Assembly: GCA_016508695.1 (NCBI GenBank)
Contig: VNKQ01000002.1
Span: forward strand, 1,178,001 to 1,242,000
DNA from: Hyphodiscus hymeniophilus
Taxonomy: Eukaryota > Ascomycota > Leotiomycetes > Helotiales > Hyphodiscaceae
Direction of reading: 5' to 3'
Length of the DNA: 64,000 nt
The position numbers were made by a program, and so were the translations under genes. Under the pieces are notes generated by a model. That model ran no database searches. It was given only the letters and a program-made list of their open reading frames with translations, and had not been told where the DNA came from. This document shows, one piece after another, positions 10,310 to 21,809 of the stretch. Position 1 is the stretch's first letter. The number at the start of each line of letters is the position of its first letter.

Positions 10310-11046
10310 CTACCTCTTCTTCTTCCCATCTAAACTCTCAAGCACATGCTCCAACGCCCCCGCAGCCCTCCTCTCTCTCTTTCTAAAACCGCCATTAAAT
10401 ATTTCTGGTAATATCATCTTACTATTGGCATGCTCAGCAGCAAAGCCTATCTCAGCCTCCTTCCCAAACTTCTCCCTCGTAAATTTGACCGCCTCCTCCA
10501 GCAACTCGGTTCCCACACCACCTCCTCGATACCTAATCCTAACCGTCCAAGCTCTTACGATACCCCTCCCACCCTTTGCTTTCTTCTTTCCCCCTCCATT
10601 CCCATTCCGCTCCAACCGCAACACGCAAGCGCCGATAAGCTCCTCCCCATATCTCGACCCAATAACCACATCCTCCTCTCCATCTTCATTCCGTATCCAA
10701 CCCCAATTCAATTCCTCCGCCAGTGTCAAGTACCCACTGGTGAATCCCCTCACAGCAATCAAGCACGTCATTGTGACACCGGCTAACGTGGTTACCAAAA
10801 TGCCCGCGTCGGAGCTGGACTTGTAGATGAATTGGGACGTTAGAGCTACTATGGCGATGTAGACTGCGATGGTGAGGGGATGGAATATCATGGCCCGAGA
10901 AGCGGCTTGACGCTGTTGGGCGATGGAGTCGGCGACGAGTTTCAGGGCTGCAATTTTGTCGGACTCGGTGGTGAGGGGTCTGGTTGTGAGGGGGGGATGT
11001 CGGCGAGGTGGTTGGTAGGATGGGAGACATCGTCGATCGAGGTCAT
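10310..11046 (-). CDS. Membrane-anchored GNAT N-acetyltransferase with a one-base frameshift
   Basis: The clear acetyltransferase frame ends at 10310. It holds LTTRPLTTESDKIAALKLVADSIAQ, two hydrophobic segments (PLTIAVYIAIVALTSQFIY and ILVTTLAGVTMTCLIAV), GSRYGEELIGACVLRLE, and the acetyl-CoA loop VRIRYRGGGVGTELLEEAV. That frame has no ATG at its front. The only good start, ATG at 11046 (MTSIDDVSHPTNHLADIPP), is in another frame, and the two meet exactly at a run of seven C (10990-10996 on the complement). One extra C would fuse them cleanly. A homopolymer consensus error or a true frameshift would explain it. Substrate is unknown; the layout resembles NAT8-like membrane GNATs. Confidence 0.65.
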
Positions 11047-13074
11047 GGTTGCTAGTGAGGAGGGGTGTAGTGGTGGCAGTGTGCCCGACGAAGAGGGATC
11101 AAGGAGAGGGGTTGAAGATGTCGAATTCAGAGTCGAAGGAGGGAGGACGAGGTTTGCACGGAGGAAGGAGAAGAAGGCTGATGGGTATTAGCTTTAAGAT
11201 CCTTGAGATGCTGATAGTGACGCAAGAGTATGAAAATGTACCTGGATATCAAAAGATGCGCTTCCAATACTCGCACAAGAATTGGTCAAGAGCACAATAG
11301 GAGAAGTTCTCGAGTTTTAGTTTAAAAGGAAATCTCGAAGCTTGGCAGAACGGTAAGGCCGAGATACTCCGTATACTCAATCTTGCAGAGACAGAGAAAA
11401 GACTTGGGACAGCACCGTGAGGGCTTCTCTCCCGTTCTAGGCGCAAAAGAGAAGGGCACTAACCAGCACTGGTCTTGAAGCCAGGAACGGCATTCAGCGT
11501 GTTATTGACAGTATTGAAAGTGTGCCCCGTCCTCAGATCCAGCTCTTTGACGAGCACGTGTCTAGGCATGGCTGGCGAATCCAGGCGTTCGGATCTAGCC
11601 CGAAGAAGCAATCGCTTAGTCAAAGATATTGGCGAGTCCCTCAGTCCTCTACGCCTTGTGGACACCTCCAGAGTCCAGAAGCGCAAGGCAGGAGAGATGA
11701 AGCAAAAGCTTTATATCCCGACCTCCTCCAACAAATTGATCCTGCACGTGGGGTCTTATTGGCTGATCGTTTTGGTGCGATAAGCTTATCAGCCAAGACT
11801 TGAAACTGGGATTTTCACATGGGGGTAGAGTAGGGTGAGACGGCGGTACAGGGGGCTTGGTTGGTGGTGGAAAGTTTACTGTAGTAGCTATGAGTATGAG
11901 GGAATGTTGTGGCTACGATTGGGTGTCCGACAAACATCTCCCGTGTTTGTGGCTCTTTGTCTTTGTGGAGGCGGGCCTCTTGGAGTCTAGGCAAGTGTTT
12001 TATTTCTTCCATCTGTTCAAGTATCTCTAAACCGACGTATCTCTAGACCGACTCTATCCTATGCCGCCAATTGTTTTTCCTTGCTCTCCATCTTTTTTTG
12101 TATCTAGATCTCTTTGGGACTCGAGCAGCCTATTATTCTAGAGCAAAAGTCACAAGAGAACTAACTACCTGCTTCTTCTCTCACTATGTCGACGAAGACC
12201 CTCAATTGTCGTCGTCACTATTCCTTCCTGTCAGTTTCATATCAACCGAGGACCTACGCGGCTCCGCGGCTACGCGTCAACACTTCTTTCCGTTCAGACC
12301 CGACTCGCATGATAGCACTGTACCGCAAAGTCACATGTGAGCCATCTGGCTGATCATCCCCGGATCCTCACCGTCTTATGCCTTTTGGCCTTGATTCCTT
12401 GAAGCATCTCGGCGGATTGCGGGCATTTGCTGCATGGTTGTTCTGCAAGGAAGATCTGAACTTCGTTCGTTCCTTTGATATAACATGTTGAAGTGTCAAA
12501 AAAACACAGTGATTACTACGTCGGATAGTTCCTACACCTGGTGAGCAGACCTTTTTGGGACTACTCGCAGAGGCTAGGTTGAATCCGGCTACTCTCACGA
12601 GGTCTTCGGACCCCAATCACTCATGTGATCTTAGCGATTCAGGCTTGTGGCTGCGCTGTGTACGGATGCAGTGAGTGATGGAGAGACGGCTGATGAGAGG
12701 AGCGCGAGACCCTGTGCAAGGATGTCCACTGTACTGAGACTGATGGATAAAAGAAGTTCTGAAAGGAGACCGGGGCGCTATTACAGTTGTCCGTCATTCC
12801 GAAGATTGAGGGGGTGAGGCTGTCTTTCAGCCTTAGATAGCCCTTCAATAGGATAAGTTATACACGAGTTATAGTTGGGTGTGTGTAGAAATGCACAATG
12901 ATGAGAATCTGTGCAGGATCAGAGACAAAAAGTTCAACGTCTACTTACCCTCAAAAAGTCGCGCTGGGCATTCAGTACTGAACAGGTTGATATGATGTAT
13001 GTATCATAAACGGAAGATCGCCATCAGAAATGTTTTCTATGTTGGGTATTATGCTCAGATGTGTTTCATGACAT
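11047..13074. other. 2-kb intergenic region
   Basis: No confident gene. A 75-codon minus-strand frame (11686-11459) ends in MPRHVLVKELDLRTGHTFNT and a possible splice donor (GTTAGT). It may be a first exon, but no downstream partner was found. Two CACGTG boxes lie nearby. The rest is short frames without features. Confidence 0.35.
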
Positions 13075-15886
13075 TCATCGCTTTCCCTTCTTCGCAGGCC
13101 TGGCATTCTTCGCCTTCTTCCTCTCCTGCAACTTCCGCTCTTTCCGGATATCCTCTGTACTCTTGATCTCTGACTTCCCGTTCCCATCCTTGAAAGCCCC
13201 AACCCTTTTCTCTTTCGCCTCAGCAACCCTCTTCTTCCGCACATGATAATCATCACGATACCTGTCAGCCTCCTTCGGAGCTCTCTCCTGCTTGTGCTTG
13301 TACCTCGTTCCCATCCCTCTCCCCACCCCGCCATTCCCAGCGCCCGGTTTCTCAGCCTCGCCAGTCCTAGGCAGCCGATCGACCTTATTGGCCTTTCGCC
13401 ATCTATCAAAACGTCCACTCTGGAAACTGGCAGCGATCTTCTGTCCGCTTTCGCCTCGAATCATCTTCTTTCCTTTAGAGCCATCTTCATCGTTGGCTCT
13501 GGCGACATATTTACTGTTCTTCTTGTCCCATCTCATGCCCTTAGCTCTCGCCGGTTCAGCGAATGACTTGGCGCCGTCGTCGTTCGTGAGGTCCATCGTT
13601 ACTCCTCGAGCTGCTTCGACGAAGTTCGAGTTTTGAGACGCCGTGTTGTAAGATCCTGAATGTACTCCATAACCGCGCTCTTCGGCTGTGTTGATCGTTT
13701 TGGGAGTGTAGGACATAAAATTTTCCGAGTCTTTGTAAGAAAGTGTACGACCTTTGCCTTTCTGAGCGGATTTGGAAAACGTCACTTCAAGGTCACCGTC
13801 TGAAGCTTCTTCCATTTCGTCCTCACCACCTGTCACCGTAACTTCCATATCATCATCGTCGTCATTGTTTGCTTCAGACAGGACCTCCATGTCGAAATCT
13901 TCGTTGACTGCTTCGGCCTCTGCAGCTGCTTTGTCATCTTCCTCTTTCTGTCGACGTGGAGTGATCTTCTCTCTTCGATGCCTCATCATCTCTGCCGCCT
14001 CACCATGTCCCGCTTTCCCTCTTGTTCCAATTTCGAAGACAGTCTCCTGCGGTCTGAAACCACTAATACGTGCAAGCATATCAATTCGTGCTTGCTCAGC
14101 GTTATTAGTCTCGTTACTGAATAGAGGATGTAGCTGACTCCAGGCTTTCGATGCAACGACTTCTTTGGCTCTCTTTGCACTTTCGTTTGATGCCGAGTTT
14201 CGCGTTTTGACATACAACTTCTCTCCTTTTCCGGCAACGGTTCGGAGAGCGCTCAGATCGTCGTCATCACTGATTAGCTTCGTAATCCATTCCGTAGTAT
14301 TTTCCAACTTGTCTCTTAGCAAAGCACCAACTATGACATCCTCTGCATAGTTTAGAACGTCCCCACTATCGCGCCCAAGTAGTAACCTTCGTCCAAGGAA
14401 CAATTGGAGATCCAACAGATACGGCGCATCGGTATCTCGGACGAGACTAAAACTCCATCCTCGTTGACCAGCTCTCGCTGTACGGCCAACACGATGAACG
14501 AATATCTTTGGTTGTGGGGGAAAGTCATAGTTGATCACATTTGCCAACACGGGAATATCGATACCTCTAGCAGCAACATCGGTCACAACAAGAATATTGG
14601 TAACTCCTGTGCGGAAATCCTCAACTTGGATATTTCGGGCAACTTGATCCAGCGAACCGTAAGCGTGAGATACAGCAAATCCAGATAGTCGAAGAAGGGA
14701 GGCCAGGTAATCAACGTGGTGCTTGGTGGCCGCAAATATGATTGTTGAATGTTCAGTGGGTTTTTGTTTAGGCCCAGGTCCATCGGCCCCTCGTTTGCGC
14801 TTCTTGTCATTCTTTTCAGCGGCCCTCTTCGCGCCTGCTGGTGGACCGGTGGGCATTTTTATCAGGTCGTTGAGAATGTGTAGCAATGCTCCCTCCTTCT
14901 CTGCACTCTTAACGCTGAAAAACGCACTCTCTAGGTCTGGCGAGACTTTGCTTTCAGCATCCAAACGCACAAGACTTGGCTCTTGAAGACCAGCTCTTGC
15001 AAACTCTACTAGAGACTTGGGCAACGTAGCAGAAAATAGTAGAGTCTGTCTCGAGGTTGGTAGCGCGTGTAGAATCTCGCCTAGTTGAGCTGCAAATCCC
15101 ATTTCGAAAAGCCGATCAGCTTCATCAAAAACCACATATCGAACCGATGACAGATCCAAAGACATCTCAACCTGTAAATGCAGGAATCGACCCGGCGTAG
15201 CAATGACGATATCCGGATTCCCTGACATAAAACGGAATTGGTCTTCGAGACTGTCTCCACCAACAAGCAACACACACTTTAAATCCGTGCCTCTGCCAAA
15301 TTCCTTCACGACCTTCAGTGTTTGTAGAGCAAGCTCTCGGGATGGCGACATGATCAGTGCCCTGGCCCCCACTCTGGCACTATGCGCCTTCAACTTCTCA
15401 ATCATTGGTATAACGAACGCAGCAGTTTTTCCGGATCCCGTCCTTGCCATGCCCACCACATCTTGGTTGTCGAGAACTAATGGGATCGTCTTTCGTTGAA
15501 TCGGAGTAGGTACATTAAATCCCTTTCGACTGATCGCTTTCAATAAATGAGAATTGAGTCCTTGAAAAGTTAACAGAGTTTTCAATCTTGGGAAGATCAA
15601 ATGTACCCATTGACTGAAATCCCCCGCCTTTCTTAACACTCTTTCCTTTAACATTAGAATTCTTCCGATTCGAGGCCGCTTGCTGACTAGCAATGAACGC
15701 CTCATCTCCCTCTCCATCGCTCTCAATGTCCAGGTCCAATATTCCTCCTGCATTTAATGTTCCCAAATCCTTGCTGGTTGGGAATGCAAAGTCTTCGTCG
15801 TCTCCTTGAACATCGTCCTTGAAGAGAGATTTAGTGATATCGAACTCGTTCTCGGACACCGCGGGAGAGGAAGCTCGGTGAGGCAT
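13075..15886 (-). CDS. DBP10: ATP-dependent RNA helicase Dbp10 (DDX54 family)
   Basis: Exons 15886-15607 and 15560-13075 flank a 46-bp intron and give 921 residues. The join restores KKGGGFQSMGLNSHLLKAIS, the family's Q-motif lead-in. DEAD-box motifs in order are GFNVPTPIQRKTIP (Q), ARTGSGKT (I), PSRELALQ (Ia), TPGR (Ib), DEAD (II), SAT (III), VTDVAARGIDIP (V) and HRVGRTARAG (VI). The C-terminal tail has acidic clusters and ends in Lys/Arg-rich RKLQERKKAKNARPAKKGKR, as in the family. Dbp10 acts in the nucleolus on 60S pre-ribosomes, with binding at 25S rRNA. It shares its promoter with DBP4. Confidence 0.96.
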
Positions 15887-16067
15887 AACGTCGAATGCCA
15901 GCTCCTATATTTCGCTATGCGGGCCTAATCTTTGGGGAACGAATCTTGAATCTTATCGAGAACTTTTCTTTGACCCCTGCCTGTGGATTAGCGGCATGTA
16001 GACCGCTAGCTGCAACCTTAAATTTTGCAGACAAATTTATTCAACGAACTTAGATCGTTCACGAAAT
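15887..16067. promoter_or_regulatory. 181-bp bidirectional promoter of DBP10/DBP4
   Basis: This is the whole interval between the two start codons. It must hold both 5' UTRs and the control elements. An AT-rich TTAAATTTTGC lies on the DBP4 side, similar to but not a match for the yeast RRPE element. No clear PAC box was seen. Confidence 0.6.
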
Positions 16068-18518
16068 ATGGCATCTGCAACTATTGGACGGAAGTCCATA
16101 CCGAATGGACGGCCGAAGGGTGATGCGCGATCACTGAAAAAGAAGCGCGACATTGATGATGTCCAGAAACTTCAGAATGCTGTCTCAGAACTTGTAGGTG
16201 ACCGACTGGTGGTGCGGAAGGATGGCAATGCTAAAACCTCGCAGGATATCAAAGCAGAAATCAAAAACTTCGCTGATCTCCCCTTATCTCAAACTACTGC
16301 CAAAGGGTTGGAGGCATCCCATTTTAAAAGCCTTACCGATATCCAGTTGAAAGCTGTACCTCGAGCCTTGAAAGGTCGCGATATCCTAGGAGCAGCGAAG
16401 ACTGGGAGTGGGAAAACCCTATCTTTTTTGATCCCAGTGCTGGAGAATCTATACAGACAAAAATGGACGGAATTAGACGGCCTGGGAGCTTTGATCATAT
16501 CGCCAACTCGAGAATTGGCGATACAGATCTTCGAAGTATTGCGGAAGATTGGGCGGTATCACACATTCTCTGCAGGACTGGTGATAGGAGGCAGAAGCCT
16601 CCAGGAAGAGCGAGAGCGACTTGGAAGGATGAACATACTGGTCTGTACGCCAGGCAGAATGCTACAGCATATGGACCAGACGGCAGCCTTTGAGGTGGAC
16701 AATCTTCAAATGTTGGTTCTGGACGAGGCTGATCGAATCATGGATATGGGCTTTCAAATGTCAGTGGATGCGATTATAGAACACTTGCCAAAACAGAGGC
16801 AGACGATGCTCTTCAGTGCGACGCAAACGAAGAAGGTCTCAGATCTGGCGAGATTGAGTCTACGAGACCCCGAGTACGTCGCTGTAGACGAGGGTGCATC
16901 GAGTGCTACTCCTTCGACTTTGCAGCAACATTATGTTGTGACACCTCTCGCCGAAAAGCTGAATACTCTGTACGGTTTTATCAAGGCCAGTCTAAAATCC
17001 AAGATTATTGTTTTTTTCTCTTCTGGAAAGCAAGTTCGATTTGCGTACGAAAGCTTCCGGCATCTGCAACCTGGAATACCCCTCCTCCACCTGCATGGAC
17101 GACAAAAACAGGCTGCTAGACTAGATATCACGTCCAAATTCTCGGCATCCAAAAATGCTTGCATATTTGCCACAGATGTTGTTGCTCGAGGACTTGATTT
17201 TCCTGCTGTAGATTGGGTCATTCAGGTCGATTGTCCAGAAGATGCTGATACTTACATTCATCGAGTCGGCCGGACAGCACGGTATGGAAGAGTAGGTAGA
17301 GCAGTCATGTTCTTAGATCCGAGCGAGGAAGAAGGCATGTTGAAGCGCTTGGCACACAAGAAAGTGCCCATCGAAAAGATCAACATCCGGGAAAAGAAGC
17401 AGCAAAAGGTTCAAAATCAATTGCAGAATATGTGTTTCCAGGACCCTGAGCTCAAGTATCTGGGGCAGAAAGCTTTCGTCAGTTATACACGGTCATTATT
17501 TGTTCAGAAAGATAAGGATATCTTTGACATCAGCAAATACAATTTGGAGGGCTACGCAGCCAGCATGGGCCTTCCCGGGGCACCGAAGATCAAGTTTCAA
17601 AGAGGAGATGATGCCAAGAGGCTTAAGAATGCCTCCAGAGCTGCGCTTTCCAGTGAAGAGGACAGCGACAGAGAGGAAGAGAAGCCAAAGAAGAAGGACG
17701 AGGTGCGAACGAGATATGACAGAATGTTTGAGCGGCGCAATCAGGATGTTCTCTCTGGCCATTACTCTAAGATGATCGCAGAGGACGATGGTAATGGGCT
17801 GGAAACCCAAGCTGACGCTGATGAGGATGATGATTTCCTTTCAGTGAAGAGAGTCTTGCCTGTTGATGGCAATAGCTCCTCTGAGGAGAACGAGTTCGAT
17901 ATCGCCGCCTCTGGACCAGCAGCGAAGGTCATACCCGGGATTGGCAGAGAACCTCTCGTGATCGATTCGAACCGGATGGAGAAGCTACTGAAGTCGAAAA
18001 AGAAACTCTTAAAGCTCAAAGAGAAGGGACAGAAAGTCAAATTCGATGATGAAGGAGTGCCCTACGAGCCGAATAATGTGGAGAATGAAGAAGATTTTAG
18101 AAAGCGAGGCTCTGCTCAGGCTCAAAGAGCTAGGTTCTTGGAAGAAGAGGCAGCTAGAGTCCGTGAAGCGGATATTGAGGACAAGCAGTTAGCTAAAGAT
18201 AAGAAGAGAGACAAGCGAGAAAAAAAGAGAGCGAGAGAAGCAGCTGAGCGTGATGGTGTTGAGGATGAGACACCTGATTTAGGGGAAGCTGGAGAGGATG
18301 AAGATCCAATGGCTTTGCTCAGGTCGCTGCCACTTGATGACGACGAGAATGAAGAAGCTGAAGAGCGGCCTGCTAAGAGACCGAGGAAATGGTTTGAGGA
18401 TGAATCGGATGAAGAACGAGAAACTGCGAAGAAGAACAACAGTCGTGTCTCTGGAGTTGCAGATGAGCCAGAGACGCTGGAAGATCTGGAGGCTCTTGCA
18501 GCTGGTCTTCTCAACTAA
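16068..18518 (+). CDS. DBP4: ATP-dependent RNA helicase Dbp4 (Hca4/DDX10 family)
   Basis: A single exon encodes 816 residues. Motifs in order are FKSLTDIQLKAVPRAL (Q), AAKTGSGKT (I), SPTRELAIQ (Ia), TPGRMLQHMDQT (Ib), LDEADRIMDMGF (II), FSATQTKKV (III), FATDVVARGLDFP (V) and HRVGRTARYGR (VI). The Dbp4-specific KYLGQKAFVSYTRSLFVQKD and FDISKYNLEGYAASMGLPGAPKI follow. The C-terminal third is charged, with alternating acidic and Lys-rich blocks. Dbp4 releases U14 (and U3) snoRNA from pre-rRNA in early 40S assembly in the nucleolus. The ATG follows the promoter directly and begins the family-typical basic N-terminus. Confidence 0.96.
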   Translation: MASATIGRKSIPNGRPKGDARSLKKKRDIDDVQKLQNAVSELVGDRLVVRKDGNAKTSQDIKAEIKNFADLPLSQTTAKGLEASHFKSLTDIQLKAVPRALKGRDILGAAKTGSGKTLSFLIPVLENLYRQKWTELDGLGALIISPTRELAIQIFEVLRKIGRYHTFSAGLVIGGRSLQEERERLGRMNILVCTPGRMLQHMDQTAAFEVDNLQMLVLDEADRIMDMGFQMSVDAIIEHLPKQRQTMLFSATQTKKVSDLARLSLRDPEYVAVDEGASSATPSTLQQHYVVTPLAEKLNTLYGFIKASLKSKIIVFFSSGKQVRFAYESFRHLQPGIPLLHLHGRQKQAARLDITSKFSASKNACIFATDVVARGLDFPAVDWVIQVDCPEDADTYIHRVGRTARYGRVGRAVMFLDPSEEEGMLKRLAHKKVPIEKINIREKKQQKVQNQLQNMCFQDPELKYLGQKAFVSYTRSLFVQKDKDIFDISKYNLEGYAASMGLPGAPKIKFQRGDDAKRLKNASRAALSSEEDSDREEEKPKKKDEVRTRYDRMFERRNQDVLSGHYSKMIAEDDGNGLETQADADEDDDFLSVKRVLPVDGNSSSEENEFDIAASGPAAKVIPGIGREPLVIDSNRMEKLLKSKKKLLKLKEKGQKVKFDDEGVPYEPNNVENEEDFRKRGSAQAQRARFLEEEAARVREADIEDKQLAKDKKRDKREKKRAREAAERDGVEDETPDLGEAGEDEDPMALLRSLPLDDDENEEAEERPAKRPRKWFEDESDEERETAKKNNSRVSGVADEPETLEDLEALAAGLLN

Positions 18519-18818
18519 AGGAAAAAAAATAAAAATAAAAATTGTGATACCCTCATAAGAACTCAACCCCTTGATAGAAACCCTAGGCTAGTGATTCAGC
18601 TTGCTAGAATTATTCAAAATATCGAGGGACCCACGAGTAACTCTTTCGGACACCCCTTTCAACCCCTCCTGACCCCTCATTCGGCATCGCTTGCGCTGCC
18701 GGCTGGTGTCGGTAAATATCCGCCGAGCTGACGTCCGGCCAGCCAGTCATCCATCTTCAAGTCTCCAAAAATTTGGCACAATTCCGACATATGGACATTC
18801 ATAATCAAAGTCAACGAG

Positions 18819-19778
18819 ATGCCAACGCATGGAACCGATGATAATGCGCCTGTCATCAACGGCCATTCCCAATCCAGAGCCACAATCCTCCCGATATGCA
18901 GATCCCTGGCAGCGCAAATAGACGGTTTCCTGGAGACCGAGGCACCTACTCCGCTTTTGAAACAGGTCCAAGAGCAGACGAGAGTTGCACTGGGAGTCAT
19001 TGACGAAGCATTGCAGAAATATAGGTTTGTCGGATTTCTGTGCAAGCTCTTCCAGAGCGAGAGGAGGGGTGAAGTGGGGTAATTTCCAGTAACAAGGCTA
19101 ACATGTGCCATCACAGTCTAGAAGAACTTTCACTCTCCTATAATGGTGGGAAAGACTGTCTTGTCCTCCTAATCCTTCTCCTCGCATCCCTCTCTAAACA
19201 CCCCAAGGCGGCTTCCTCTCTACCAGCCAAGCTCCAATCCGTCTATATCATCTCACCACACCCCTTCGCAGAAGTGGACTCCTTCGTCAACGATTCTATA
19301 ACACAATACTCGCTTGACCTAGCACGGTATGCTATGCCCATGAAAGAGGCCTTCGAAATATATCTAGAGGAACATAAGAATGTGAAGGCAATACTAGTGG
19401 GGACGAGGAGGACGGATCCTCATGGACACTTGCTCACGCATTTTGATCCAACGGATAAGGGATGGCCAGCTTTTATGAGGGTCCATCCGGTCATTGATTG
19501 GCATTATGCGGAGATTTGGGCTGTGGGTTCTAACTCTACCATCTATGCTAGATGCGGAATTCTAATGGAATTTCCAGTTTATTCGGCATATGAACATACC
19601 ATACTGTTCGTTATACGACCAAGGATACACGTCGTTAGGCGGCACGACAGATACCCATCCCAACCCAGTTTTAAAAGCAGGAGAGAGTACGCAAGAGACA
19701 CTGAATGAGAGCCAGACGTTTAGACCAGCGTATGAGTTAGTGGAAGATGATGCAGAGAGGTTAGGGAGAGATTGGTGA
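18819..19778 (+). CDS. FAD1: FAD synthetase (FMN adenylyltransferase)
   Basis: Exons 18819-19024, 19117-19522 and 19578-19778 (introns 92 and 55 bp) encode 270 residues. The PAPS-reductase-type nucleotide-binding loop is LSLSYNGGKDCLVLL. Further family motifs are ILVGTRRTDPHG, FMRVHPVIDWHYAEIWAF, and IPYCSLYDQGYTSLGGTTDT-HPNP, ending FRPAYELVEDDAERLGRDW. The second intron is needed to reach the IRHMNIPYCSLYDQG frame, so a model that reads through it would lose the catalytic C-terminus. The enzyme makes FAD from FMN and ATP in the cytosol. Flanking spacers 18519-18818 and 19779-20183 show nothing. Confidence 0.92.
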
Positions 19779-20183
19779 TACATATTTGGCGGATGGAGCG
19801 CTATTATCATGCATGCATATAGAGATAGAACTCGTCTTGGGTATGGTGAGAAGTTCTGTATTTATGGGACACGCAAGGTTACCAAATCATTGACGGCCAG
19901 AGTCATTGACACCCTTCGAACAAGGTGGGCAGAGTTACGACATCTATGTGTTATTATTTGCTCCAAATTGCTCAATTCGATTGAACAAAAGAACAACTTG
20001 CTACTGTATGTATTTTCGTTGGAGCAGACCCAACCATCGTTTTTCCGTAAGGTCTGGTACTTCTTTCTGTTACTTCTTATATCGTACCTTCCCCAACATT
20101 AACCTCCTAGATGTACCCTGCTCGCAAGCTTCAGAGAGCAATTCAAATGAGATGTCCACGCATTCTCACCACGCAGCATCATT

Positions 20184-20997
20184 ATGTCTGATTCTGGCTC
20201 AGAAGAACGACATCGCAACAGAGCCTTCCGTGAAAAGGTCCTCGATGCGGCAATCGCTGCCTACGCGAACGACTACGAGCAGGCCCACTATGCGTTTACA
20301 GATCTTCTGGCCGCCAGTGAGGAGGATCAGACCGAAGTTCGCGGCATCTGCCACTATTATCTCTCCAAAATCACTGCCACCACTGACGCATCAGAGGCGA
20401 AGTAGGTTTCCCCGTCGCTGCATCATTAGAGTCTATGCTGATAATGTTTTGCTCCTCATAGGTTGCACTCCGACCAAGCACTTGAATATTTTCGTGAGCA
20501 ACAGCGCAACGAGCCTCACAATGCCGACATCCGAAGGTGGTATCAGGATGCTATGGATTGGGATGCAAGACTTGTTCAAGATCTGCTTGGTACTGGGGAG
20601 CACGATCTCACGGAATTTTGTGTACGAATGAATAACTGGGATCCTGAATTTCTCGTGGCTTTGACGCTCCCAGAGAACGAACTTCCTGTGCTGCTCGTGG
20701 CTCTGTGCAACCACAAATTGGCCTCAGTCTTATTTGCAGGGCTCGAAATGGCAAAGTAGTATATTGGCTCTCAAGTCCTATTCAACTACTGATAAGTTAT
20801 TCGCCATTAGGATGTATGCGGAAACAGCGATTCGTTTGTACGAGGGATTGATTGAACGTCACGTCTATCCAGATGTGTACCAGGAGAGTGTCGACAACTT
20901 GGTGTTAATTCTGAGGTCAATTGATTTGGGAATTGAAAATGGCGATTGTATTCTCATGGAGGTAGCTAGAATGGGAGAGAAGGCTGAGGGTGTATGA
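20184..20997 (+). CDS. Small helical-repeat protein, cluster gene A
   Basis: Exons 20184-20401, 20462-20755 and 20811-20997 (introns 60 and 55 bp) give 232 residues. No known family is recognised. The first 120 residues look like TPR helix pairs: AAYANDYEQAHYAFTDLL, GICHYYLSKITATTDASEAK, HSDQALEYFREQQRNEPHNA. The C-terminal part is helical and acidic. The first intron splits a Lys codon (phase 2) in EA-K, the same place as in the two neighbouring genes B and C. This marks the three as relatives. Intron 2 rests on a GTAGTA donor and is less certain. No signal peptide or membrane segment is seen. Confidence 0.6.
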
Positions 20998-21809
20998 CGA
21001 GATGATTATCCTAATGTTAATGGTGGATCGAGGTATGGTGGTGTGTGGCCGACGTGGAGTGTTCCATAAGTGCCATAGGTCAGTTAGCAATCTTCCCATT
21101 TGCTGTCTAGAGCTCAATGGTTGACTTTTGTCAAGTGGCCAGATCCAAGCCCTGCAGCTTGCTGCTGAATAGAGATAGAAAAGCTCTATGTCTAGGATAT
21201 TCTTGTTCATCCAATTGAGCTTTCAGTCACTATTAAGTCTTGCAACCTGATTACGTGTAGTGCATTCATTTTTTGAAATTGCTATGCTATCACATACTCG
21301 CCTTCACTAGAGCAGTCTTAACGTCAAAGTAAGTCAACCAGCTCTCACTCCCCGCTTCAAACTAGTCGTGTTGTTACAGCTTACAAGTACTGTTTAGACG
21401 AGGCTGATGAGCGTTGTACAATGGTGATCGATGACAATTCGAAAAACCCAAAGTGATTGCTTGGCTGGCATGGCCATTCGATCAGCTAACATGGATTAAG
21501 CAGAGGCAGCCTGAAAAGAAGACTTGTTAGACTGTTCACTATATCTTTGCCAGCTCTATCAATAGTAGTACCCTAAAAGAACCTGATAACGCCCAGCTAT
21601 CCTCCTGACTGTGCGGTGAATGACATGGCAAAATTGGCGGAGAAGGATGTGAGGAGGAGATGAGTTGACAGGAGTGAATAGTAACGAAGGAAGTCGGCAG
21701 ATTCGTACACACTCCAAATCCAAAGCATAGTCGGACAGAAGCAAAGTATCGACGCCTCACAATGCTCGGACAAAACGGAGTCAATATCAAACATAGGCGC
21801 AGATTCAAC
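20998..21809. other. Intergenic, no gene seen
   Basis: Spacer between cluster genes A and B. Minus-strand frames (21539-21938) run into the B coding region and have no start or family support. Confidence 0.35.
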
